The notes below the pieces were generated by a model, which had not been told where the DNA came from, did not search any database, and saw only the letters and a list, made by a program, of their open reading frames with translations. This document shows positions 24,517 through 32,090 of a stretch of 64,000 nt of DNA, piece by piece. This DNA comes from Dongia deserti. Lineage in GTDB: Bacteria > Pseudomonadota > Alphaproteobacteria > Dongiales > Dongiaceae. Numbering within the stretch: the first letter of the stretch is position 1; the number at the start of each line of letters is the position of its first letter. The stretch is from assembly GCF_003574735.1 (NCBI RefSeq), contig NZ_QORW01000013.1, positions 1 through 64,000 of the forward strand, read 5' to 3'. A program made the translations under genes and the position numbers.

Positions 24517-24759
24517 TTGGCGGGTGAGATAGGGCAGGGGCCGAGGCCGGTCAAGCAACCTGCCGGCCTCCGAGTCGCGCCGTTGTCTCGGTTTTGTCCA
24601 ATTTCGCCACAATTGGCCGGCATGAATCCGTTGGATTTCGCGGCTTTTCGAGGGTCAAGGCCGCGTGAGTTGCGCGGCGCCGGGACCGGCTTTAGCTTGC
24701 CCCCGGCTTCCGTGGGGGACCCCCGACCTTTTCGACTTCTGAACCGGCCGACCGACACC

Positions 24760-25731
24760 ATGTGGACGATGCAACGCCATATTCTGCCGATCCTGCTGGC
24801 CTGCGCGGCGATGCTCGCTGGCTGCACCGAATCCAAGGTGGTGGTGGATACCGCCAAGGTGATCACCAATCCCGGCCCGGCCAAGCCCGCGCCCTACAAG
24901 ATCGGCAAGCCCTATCAGGTGAACGGAATCTGGTACTATCCGAAGGTCGACTACAAGTACAGCGAGACCGGCATCGCGTCCTGGTATGGACCCGGCTTCC
25001 ACGGCAAATACACCGCAAACGGCGAGATCTATGACGAGAATGGTCTGACCGCCGCGCACAGGACCTTGCCGCTGCCTTCCATGGTGCGGGTCACCAATCT
25101 CGAGAACGGCCGGTCGATCCAGGTTCGGGTAAATGATCGCGGCCCGTTCGCGGCAGGGCGCATCATCGACATGACGCGCCGCGGCGCGCAGCTGCTCGGC
25201 TTCATCGATCGCGGCACAGCCCGCGTCCGCGTGGACATCATGCCGGAGGAGAGCCAGCAGCTGGCTGCGCTCGCGTCGCGCCAGGGCGGGGATCAGCTGC
25301 CGCCGCCGCCCAAGGCCGCGCCGGCGGGGGAGGTGATTGCGGGCGGATTGCCCCCGATTGCGGGAGCCAAGGTCTCGCCGGGCAAGCCCCAGCCTGGCGT
25401 TCAGGCGCCCGCGCCTGCACCGGTCGCGCAGCCCGGCACCAACATCGTCCCGGTCCCGCCGCCGCAGCCTGACGGCCGCGTGATTCAGGTGCCGGTCAAG
25501 CCGACCAGCATCTACATCCAGGCCGGCGCCTTCCTGCGTCAGATCAATGCCAACCAGCTGAGCACGCAGCTCCGGAAATACGGGCCTGTCAATGTCGCTC
25601 CGGTGACCGTGGAGCGGCAGCAGTTTTATCGCGTCCGCGTCGGGCCGATCGCCTCGGTCGAGGACGCGGACCTCACCCTGAAACGCATGATCGCGGACGG
25701 CCATCCAGAATCGCGCATCGTGGTGGATTAG
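24760..25731 (+). CDS. rlpA: Septal ring lytic transglycosylase RlpA-type lipoprotein with SPOR domain
   Basis: A 323-residue lipoprotein. The signal peptide ends in the lipobox MLAGC (Cys ~22). The double-psi beta-barrel domain shows GIASWYGPGFHGKYTANGE, then AAHRTLPLPSMVRVTNLENG and VRVNDRGPF with the catalytic-type Asp. A Pro/Ala-rich linker of ~80 residues leads to a C-terminal SPOR domain (IYIQAGAFLRQINANQL to VEDADLTLKRM). RlpA proteins cleave glycan lacking stem peptides at the septum. A stem-trimming carboxypeptidase follows directly, as in many Proteobacteria. Upstream ribosome site is weak, and an ATG 9 bp further is an alternative start. Confidence 0.93.
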   Translation: MWTMQRHILPILLACAAMLAGCTESKVVVDTAKVITNPGPAKPAPYKIGKPYQVNGIWYYPKVDYKYSETGIASWYGPGFHGKYTANGEIYDENGLTAAHRTLPLPSMVRVTNLENGRSIQVRVNDRGPFAAGRIIDMTRRGAQLLGFIDRGTARVRVDIMPEESQQLAALASRQGGDQLPPPPKAAPAGEVIAGGLPPIAGAKVSPGKPQPGVQAPAPAPVAQPGTNIVPVPPPQPDGRVIQVPVKPTSIYIQAGAFLRQINANQLSTQLRKYGPVNVAPVTVERQQFYRVRVGPIASVEDADLTLKRMIADGHPESRIVVD

Positions 25732-25809
25732 AGGCGCGCGTCGCGCTTGACGCTCAGGTTGAATTGACGGACTTTCCGCGGCAGGTGCCGTACTTTGATG
25801 GTGAATGCG

Positions 25810-26955
25810 ATGTCTCTGCGTCGAACGATAGCTGCCCTTGTCCTTCTGGCTGCGCCGCTGCTGTCGCCGGCGGCCGTGGCCGAACCGATCGCGACCAACG
25901 CGCAGCATGTCTACATCAAGGATTTCCAGACCGGCTCCGTGCTCTACGACAAGATGGCCGACGAGCGGCTCGGCCCCGCTTCGATGAGCAAGCTGATGAC
26001 GGTCTACATGCTGTTCGACGCCCTGAAGCGCGGCGACGTCAAGCTGACCGACACGTTCCATGTCAGCAAGAAGGCCTGGGCCATGCAGGGCTCGAAGATG
26101 TTCGTCGATATCGATTCCGATGTGCCGGTCGAGGATCTGATTCGTGGGATGATCATCCAGTCGGGCAACGATGCGTGCATCGTGGTGGCGGAGGGGCTGG
26201 CCGGCACCGAAGAGGCCTTTGCCGAGCGCATGAACAAGAAGGCCAAGGAGATCGGCCTCACTAACAGCAATTTCACCAACTCGACCGGCTGGCCGGACCC
26301 GAACCACTACATGACGGCGAAGGATATCGCGACCCTGTCGGAGCGGCTCATCGTCGACTTCCCCAAGTATTACACCTACTTCGCCGAGACGGAATTCACC
26401 TGGCACGGCATCAAGCAGGGCAACCGCAATCCGCTGCTCTATCGTGCCGGTTCCGGCGTCGACGGCTTGAAGACCGGTCACACGGAAGAAGCAGGCTTCG
26501 GAATTTCGGTCTCCGCCGTGCGCGACGGACGTCGCATCACCATGGTGGTGCACGGACTGACCGGGATGCAGCAGCGCGCCGATGAAGCCGGCCAGCTGCT
26601 CGATTGGGCCTTCCGCGAGACCGGCAACTACACAGTCGCGTCCAAGGGCTCGGTGCTGGCCGAGGCGCCGGTGGAATATGGCGGCAGCAAGACTGTCCCG
26701 CTGACGGTCTCGCAGGACCTTGTCCTGACCTTGCCGCGCAGCGAGCGCGAGAAGTTGAACGCCAAAGCCGTCGTGGCGACACCGGTCATGGCGCCCCTCG
26801 CCGCCGGTCAGGAGTTGGGCAAGCTGGTGGTGACGGTTCCGAACATGCCGGAGGCCACCTATCCGCTGGTCGCCGCGCAGGATGTGCCCGAGATGGGGTT
26901 CGGCGGGCGCATTTTCACCAACCTCAATCGCCTGGTGTTCGGCGCACCGCAATGA
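25810..26955 (+). CDS. D-alanyl-D-alanine carboxypeptidase (PBP5/6, DacA/DacC type)
   Basis: A 381-residue S11 peptidase for periplasmic peptidoglycan maturation. The signal peptide ends near AVAE (~residue 24). The active-site motifs are SMSK (Ser58, Lys61), SGN in IIQSGNDA, and KTG in GLKTGHTEE. The C-terminal PBP5 beta domain follows with a final amphipathic stretch FTNLNRLVF suited to membrane association. Several starts are possible within 15 bp. The chosen ATG has GGTGA five bases upstream, while ATG 25798 and GTG 25801 are alternatives. It lies 78 bp after rlpA and 10 bp before tmk, consistent with one transcript. Confidence 0.93.
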   Translation: MSLRRTIAALVLLAAPLLSPAAVAEPIATNAQHVYIKDFQTGSVLYDKMADERLGPASMSKLMTVYMLFDALKRGDVKLTDTFHVSKKAWAMQGSKMFVDIDSDVPVEDLIRGMIIQSGNDACIVVAEGLAGTEEAFAERMNKKAKEIGLTNSNFTNSTGWPDPNHYMTAKDIATLSERLIVDFPKYYTYFAETEFTWHGIKQGNRNPLLYRAGSGVDGLKTGHTEEAGFGISVSAVRDGRRITMVVHGLTGMQQRADEAGQLLDWAFRETGNYTVASKGSVLAEAPVEYGGSKTVPLTVSQDLVLTLPRSEREKLNAKAVVATPVMAPLAAGQELGKLVVTVPNMPEATYPLVAAQDVPEMGFGGRIFTNLNRLVFGAPQ

Positions 26956-26965
26956 GTCGAGCGGC

Positions 26966-27604
26966 ATGACCAGGGTCGCTAGGCCGAAGCGCTTCATCGT
27001 CTTCGAGGGCGGGGAGGGCGCCGGCAAGTCGACCCAAGTGCAGCGTCTGGCCGAGGCTTTGCGTGCACGTGGCGCGGATGTGGTGACGACGCGCGAGCCC
27101 GGCGGCTCGCCGGGTGCGGAAGCGATCCGCGCCCTGCTGGTTTCGGGCGAGGCGGAGCGCTGGTCGCCCGAAGCGGAGGCGCTGCTGATCAACGCGGCGC
27201 GCGCCGATCATCTCGACCGCGCCATCCGGCCGGCGCTGGCGAAGGGACAGTGGGTGATCTGCGATCGCTTCGCTGATTCGACGATGGCTTATCAGGGTTA
27301 CGGCATGGGGCTCGATCGCGCCTGGCTGGAGCTGCTGCGCAAACGCGTGGTCGGGGAGACGGAGCCCGGCCTGACCTTGGTTTTCGATCTGCCGGTCGCG
27401 GTCGGGCTAGGCCGTGCTATCGCCAGCCAGCGCTACGAGAAGATGGGCAACACATTCCACGAGACGCTGCGCGCCGCCTTCCAGGAGATCGCGCGGGCGA
27501 AGGATGGCCGCAAGCGCGTGGAGATCGATGCCGGCAAGGAGGCCGATGCTGTCGCGCGTGAGGTGTTCGAGGCCGTTGCCGTCACCTATGGGCTGAAAGC
27601 CTGA
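26966..27604 (+). CDS. tmk: Thymidylate kinase
   Basis: A 212-residue enzyme phosphorylating dTMP to dTDP. It has P-loop FEGGEGAGKST near residues 12-22, the DR(E/Y)-like substrate motif in TTREPGGSPGAE, DRFADSTMAYQGYG, and a lid region ASQRYEKMG. The length is normal. The stop overlaps the first base of the next start (TGATG), so it is translationally coupled to holB, a pairing common in bacteria. Confidence 0.96.
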   Translation: MTRVARPKRFIVFEGGEGAGKSTQVQRLAEALRARGADVVTTREPGGSPGAEAIRALLVSGEAERWSPEAEALLINAARADHLDRAIRPALAKGQWVICDRFADSTMAYQGYGMGLDRAWLELLRKRVVGETEPGLTLVFDLPVAVGLGRAIASQRYEKMGNTFHETLRAAFQEIARAKDGRKRVEIDAGKEADAVAREVFEAVAVTYGLKA

Positions 27605-28725
27605 TGCCGCCCAGAGCCAAGGTCATCGAGCCGCCGGTCGAGACCGGCCCGGCCTGGGTCGAGCGGCTGATCGGCCACGATGCGGCGGAGCAGACCTTCC
27701 TCAAGGCGTTCGCAGCCGGGCGGCTGCCGCATGCTTGGCTGATTTCCGGCCCGCGAGGCGTGGGTAAGGCAACGTTTGCCTATCGGATCGCGCGCTTCCT
27801 GCTGGCGCAGCCGATGCAGGGGGAGGCGGGCGGACTGTTCGGTGCCGAGGCGCCGGTGGTGTCGACAACGCTCGACATGCCACGCGAGCATCGCGTCTTC
27901 CGCCAGGTGGGGCAGCAAGCCCATCCCGATTTCCGGCTGCTCGAACGCACGCCGAACCCGAAGACTGGCCGGATGCGCAGCGAGATCATCATCGACGATG
28001 TGCGCGGCATCATCGACTTCCTGCATCTGAAAGCAGCCGCGAGCCCGTGGCGCGTGGTGATCGTCGACAGCGCTGACGATCTCAACCGCAACGCCGCCAA
28101 TGCGCTGCTGAAAGTGCTCGAAGAACCGTCCAGCAACACCGTGCTTCTGCTCCTGAGCCATGCACCGCAGGCCTTGCTGCCGACCATCCGGTCGCGCTGC
28201 CGCAAGCTGGTGTTGCAGCCGCTGCCGCGCGATCTTGCCGCGGCTGAGCTGGCCGCGCGCTATCCGGAGATCAAAGCGCAGGACCGGGAGCTGGCGGTCG
28301 CGACCGCCGGCGGCAGCCTGGGCCAGGCGATCCGCATCATCGAGCGCGACGGCGTTGGCCTGCTGCGCGAGATCGGCGCACTGCTGGCAAGTTGGCCGAA
28401 GCTCGATGCCGGGCTGCTGCACAAGCTGGGCGACAAGCTCGGCGGGCGCGACCAGGACGCGCAGTTCGATCTGGCGGTCGAGCTGCTGGGCTGGTGGTTC
28501 GCCCGCATGGCACGCATAGCTGCTACCGGCGAACGGCCGGAAATCCAGCTTTTTGAAGGGGAAATGGCCCTGATCAGCCGCATGCAAGCGGCCGCCAGCC
28601 TTGATCGCTGGCTGGCTCTATGGGAAAAGGTCAGCCGTCTGTTCGACCGGGTGCGCTCTGTGAACCTGGACCGAAAGCAGGCCTGGGTCGCAGGTTTCCT
28701 CGCCATCGAAGGCATGGGACGCTAA
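27604..28725 (+). CDS. holB: DNA polymerase III subunit delta' (clamp loader)
   Basis: A 373-residue AAA+ clamp-loader subunit. The Walker A-like loop GPRGVGKAT lies near residues 49-57. The Walker B-type segment VVIVDSADDLNRNAANALL leads to LLKVLEEPSSNT, and sensor 1 follows in LLLSHAPQALLPTIRSRC, which retains the SRC motif shared by clamp loaders. The four-cysteine zinc module of enterobacterial delta' is not visible. Context directly after tmk and before metG and tatD is the common tmk-holB-metG-tatD-MBL order. Confidence 0.95.
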   Translation: MPPRAKVIEPPVETGPAWVERLIGHDAAEQTFLKAFAAGRLPHAWLISGPRGVGKATFAYRIARFLLAQPMQGEAGGLFGAEAPVVSTTLDMPREHRVFRQVGQQAHPDFRLLERTPNPKTGRMRSEIIIDDVRGIIDFLHLKAAASPWRVVIVDSADDLNRNAANALLKVLEEPSSNTVLLLLSHAPQALLPTIRSRCRKLVLQPLPRDLAAAELAARYPEIKAQDRELAVATAGGSLGQAIRIIERDGVGLLREIGALLASWPKLDAGLLHKLGDKLGGRDQDAQFDLAVELLGWWFARMARIAATGERPEIQLFEGEMALISRMQAAASLDRWLALWEKVSRLFDRVRSVNLDRKQAWVAGFLAIEGMGR

Positions 28726-28768
28726 GACCTCGGCCGCCATTACCGAGCAAAAGCGGAGTTGAGAGCCG

Positions 28769-30319
28769 ATGGCCGAGGCCGAACGCTACTACGTGACCAC
28801 GCCGATCTATTACGTGAACGATGCGCCGCATATCGGGCATGCGTACACAACGCTGGCCTGCGATGCGCTGGCCCGGTTCATGCGGCTGGACGGGCGCTCG
28901 GTGCATTTCTTGACCGGCACGGACGAGCACGGCCAGAAAGTCGCGAAATCCGCTGCTGCGGCTGGCATGTCGCCTAAGGACTTCACCGACAAGGTGTCGC
29001 AGAATTTCCGTGAGCTCGCCAAGGCGATGAACTTCTCCAACGACGATTTCATTCGCACCACCGAGGAGCGGCACAAGAAGTCGTGCCAGGAGCTGTGGCG
29101 GCGGCTGAAGGAGCGGGGTGAGGTCTATCTCGGCTCCTATGCCGGCTGGTACGCCGTGCGCGACGAGGCCTATTATGGCGAGGAGGAACTGACCCTCGCG
29201 CCCAACGGCAAGCGCATCGCGCCCTCCGGCGCCGAAGTGGAATGGGTGGAGGAGCCGAGCTATTTCTTCAAGCTGTCGCAATGGGGCGACAAGCTGCTGA
29301 AGTTCTACGAGGACAATCCGCAGTTCCTCGCGCCGGAGTCACGCCGGAACGAGATCATCAGCTTCGTGAAGTCCGGTCTGCGCGACCTGTCGGTGTCGCG
29401 CACGACCTTCAATTGGGGCGTGCCGGTGCCGGATGATCCGGACCATGTGATGTATGTCTGGCTTGACGCGCTCACCAACTACATCACGGCGGTCGGCTTC
29501 CCGGACGACAACGCGCCCAGCTACAGGAAATTCTGGCCGGCCGATCTGCACATGGTCGGCAAGGACATCGCGCGTTTCCATATGGTCTATTGGCCGGCCT
29601 TCCTGATGGCCGCGGGCCTCGAGCCGCCGCGCCGCGTGTTCGCCCATGGCTGGTGGACCAACGAAGGGCAGAAGATGTCCAAGTCGCTGGGCAACGCGCT
29701 GGAGCCGCACGCGATGGTCGCTAAATACGGCCTCGATCAGGTGCGCTACTTCCTGCTGCGCGAGATCCCATTCGGCAATGACGGCGACTTCTCGCACCGC
29801 TCAATGGTGCATCGGATGAACGGCGACCTCGCCAACGATCTCGGCAACCTGGCGCAGCGCGTGCTGTCGATGATCAACAAGAACTGCGGCGAGCAGGTGC
29901 CGCAGCCCGGCGCCTTCACCGATGCCGACAAGAAGCTGCTGAGCTCGGCGCACGGGCTGCTGGCCAAGGTGCGCCCGCTGATGGCGGAGCAGGCGTTCCA
30001 CCGCACGCTCGAGGCGATCTGGCAGGTGGTGGGCGACGGCAACCGCTATGTCGACGAGCAGGCGCCATGGGCGCTCAAGAAGACCGATCCGGCGCGCATG
30101 GCGACCGTGCTCTATGTGCTGGCTGAGACCGTGCGGCACGTCGCGATCCTCGTGCAGCCCGTGATGCCGCACTCGATGGCGAAGATGCTGGACCAGCTCG
30201 CGGTGCCCGACGACGCGCGTACCTTTTCAGCACTGGGCGACGGCGGCACGCTGAAGCCCGGCACCAAGCTGCCCAAGCCGGAAGGCGTGTTCCCGCGCTA
30301 CGTCGACGAGGCGGCGTAG
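28769..30319 (+). CDS. metG: Methionyl-tRNA synthetase
   Basis: A 516-residue class I synthetase. The HIGH motif appears as PHIGHAYTT near residue 20 and the KMSKS motif in EGQKMSKSLGN near residue 305. The connective peptide lacks zinc-knuckle cysteines (WYAVRDEAYYGEEEL), so it is the zinc-free type 2B form. There is no C-terminal tRNA-binding EMAP domain. AGTTGAGAG precedes the ATG. It lies 43 bp after holB. Confidence 0.97.
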   Translation: MAEAERYYVTTPIYYVNDAPHIGHAYTTLACDALARFMRLDGRSVHFLTGTDEHGQKVAKSAAAAGMSPKDFTDKVSQNFRELAKAMNFSNDDFIRTTEERHKKSCQELWRRLKERGEVYLGSYAGWYAVRDEAYYGEEELTLAPNGKRIAPSGAEVEWVEEPSYFFKLSQWGDKLLKFYEDNPQFLAPESRRNEIISFVKSGLRDLSVSRTTFNWGVPVPDDPDHVMYVWLDALTNYITAVGFPDDNAPSYRKFWPADLHMVGKDIARFHMVYWPAFLMAAGLEPPRRVFAHGWWTNEGQKMSKSLGNALEPHAMVAKYGLDQVRYFLLREIPFGNDGDFSHRSMVHRMNGDLANDLGNLAQRVLSMINKNCGEQVPQPGAFTDADKKLLSSAHGLLAKVRPLMAEQAFHRTLEAIWQVVGDGNRYVDEQAPWALKKTDPARMATVLYVLAETVRHVAILVQPVMPHSMAKMLDQLAVPDDARTFSALGDGGTLKPGTKLPKPEGVFPRYVDEAA

Positions 30320-30360
30320 TGAGTGCTATGTGCGCGGACTCCCTTTCCTATCGCTCTAAT

Positions 30361-30385
30361 CCCCTCCCCCAAAATGGGGGAGGGG
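30361..30385. repeat. GC-rich palindromic hairpin between metG and tatD
   Basis: An 11-bp perfect inverted repeat, CCCCTCCCCCA and TGGGGGAGGGG, around an AAA loop. It has no T run. Hairpins of this CCCTCCCCC type are common interspersed elements in proteobacterial intergenic DNA. It could stabilise the upstream message. Confidence 0.85.
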
Positions 30386-30419
30386 GAACTGTGGTTCGGC
30401 TTCCGGCGTTTGAGTGTCG

Positions 30420-31229
30420 ATGATGACGCCTCCGTCTCCCGAACTCGTCGACTCCCATTGCCATCTCGACTTCCCGGAATTTGCTGCGGAGCTCGACGCT
30501 GTCGTTGCCCGCGCGCGCGAGGCGGGGGTAGGTCGGCTGCTCACCATCTGCACGCGGCTGAGTAAGTTCAACGACGTGCTGGGCGTTGCGGAGCGGTTCG
30601 ATCGGATGTTCTGTTCGGTCGGTGTTCATCCGCATGAGGCCGCGCACGAGACGGACATTGCGCTCGATCGCATCGTCACGCTCGCCAAGCATCCGAAGGT
30701 GGTGGGGATCGGCGAGGCGGGGCTCGATTACTATTACGACAAGAGCCCGCGCGATAAGCAGCAAGAGGTCTTCCGCCTGCACATCGAAGCCGCGTGCCAG
30801 ACAGGCCTGCCGCTGATCGTCCACAGTCGCGATGCGGATGAAGATACAGTGGCGCTGCTGCGCGAAGGCGCAGAGAAGGGCGACCTGAAAGGTGTCATCC
30901 ACTGCTTCACCGCGACACAGTATCTGGCGGATGCCGCATTGGAGCTAGGCTTCTTCATCTCGCTCTCCGGCATCGTGACGTTCAAGAACGCCGAATCATT
31001 GCGCCAGGTGGCGAAGACCGTGCCGCTCGACCGGCTGCTGGTGGAGACGGACGCGCCCTATCTCGCGCCCATGCCGTTGCGCGGCAAGCGCAACGAGCCG
31101 AGCTTCATGCGCCACACCGCGATTTATGTTGCCGACATGCTAGGCGTTCCGTTCGCTGAGCTGGCCCAGCGCACCACCGCCAATTTCGAGCGGCTGTTCG
31201 ACAAGACGGTCCAGAAGGCGGCGACGTGA
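30420..31229 (+). CDS. tatD: TatD family metal-dependent hydrolase
   Basis: About 269 residues of the amidohydrolase-fold TatD/YcfH family, proposed as DNases or D-aminoacyl-type hydrolases. Metal ligands are visible in DSHCHLDF at the N-terminus, GEAGLDYYY, IVHSRDA, VIHCFTA and ETDAPYLAP. Two adjacent ATGs, and a GTG two codons earlier, are possible starts. The 3' end overlaps the MBL gene by 4 bp, indicating coupling. Confidence 0.93.
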   Translation: MMTPPSPELVDSHCHLDFPEFAAELDAVVARAREAGVGRLLTICTRLSKFNDVLGVAERFDRMFCSVGVHPHEAAHETDIALDRIVTLAKHPKVVGIGEAGLDYYYDKSPRDKQQEVFRLHIEAACQTGLPLIVHSRDADEDTVALLREGAEKGDLKGVIHCFTATQYLADAALELGFFISLSGIVTFKNAESLRQVAKTVPLDRLLVETDAPYLAPMPLRGKRNEPSFMRHTAIYVADMLGVPFAELAQRTTANFERLFDKTVQKAAT

Positions 31230-32008
31230 AGGTCACGATTCTCGGCTGCGGCGGTTCGGGTGGCGTGCCCTTGCTGGGGCCGCATTGGGGCGAGTGCAAT
31301 CCCGACAATCCGAAGAACCGGCGCCGCCGCGTCTCGATCGCGTTGCGGCAGGGCGGCACCACGATCCTGGTCGACACATCGCCGGACCTGCGCGCGCAGT
31401 GCCTCGATGCCGGCATCTCGCAGGTAAGCGCGATCCTCTATACGCATGACCACGCCGACCATACGCAGGGCATCGACGATGCACGGTTCCTCAAGAAGCC
31501 GGCCGGGCAGGCGACGATCCCCGTCTACGGCACGTCGGCGACGCTGAAAGTCCTGGCCGAGCGGTTCCAATACATCTTCCAGCAGAACACCGAAGGATCC
31601 GGCCATCTCTACAAGCCGTTTTTGCGCGTGATCGAGCTGGCCGGGCCCTTTGAGATCGACGGCATTCCGGTGGTGGCGTTCGAGCAGGATCACGGCTTCG
31701 GCTCGACCAGCACCGGCTATCGCATCGGCAACGTCGCCTATTGCACCGATGTCGCGCGGCTCTCCGACGAAGCGCTCGCAAAGCTCCGCGGCCTCGACTT
31801 GTTCGTCGTCGACTGCCTGCGCTACGAGGCGCACCCCACGCACGCGCATTTCGATCAGGCGCTCGCCTGGGCCGCGCAGCTCGAGCCGAAGCACACCGTG
31901 CTGACTCACATGAATCATCTGGTCGACTACGACGTCATCAAGTCCAAGTGCCCGCCGAGCGTGGAGCCAGGATATGACGGGCTGGAGATCGAGGTGCCAG
32001 ACGCTTGA
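31226..32008 (+). CDS. MBL-fold metallo-hydrolase (PhnP/RNase Z-like)
   Basis: A 260-residue metallo-beta-lactamase-fold protein. It starts with ILGCGGSGGVPLLGPHWG, has the metal motif THDHADHTQGIDD, and later VAFEQDHGFGSTSTGYRIG and a C-terminal THMNH. This is the PhnP-like branch often encoded after tatD. The phosphodiesterase substrate is not known. GTG start overlaps the tatD stop (GTGA). Confidence 0.92.
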   Translation: MKVTILGCGGSGGVPLLGPHWGECNPDNPKNRRRRVSIALRQGGTTILVDTSPDLRAQCLDAGISQVSAILYTHDHADHTQGIDDARFLKKPAGQATIPVYGTSATLKVLAERFQYIFQQNTEGSGHLYKPFLRVIELAGPFEIDGIPVVAFEQDHGFGSTSTGYRIGNVAYCTDVARLSDEALAKLRGLDLFVVDCLRYEAHPTHAHFDQALAWAAQLEPKHTVLTHMNHLVDYDVIKSKCPPSVEPGYDGLEIEVPDA

Positions 32009-32090
32009 TGGCGACAGATCGAGCTCGCATCGAGCGTTGTGTTTTGTGCGCGACGAACTAAGCTCACTCATTCGCTGGCGGGGCATATTG

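Noticed and set aside
24655-27192. 845-codon minus-strand frame opposite rlpA, dacC-like and tmk
   Set aside because: Spans three clear genes on the other strand and has the His/Arg/Gly bias typical of antisense frames in GC-rich DNA.
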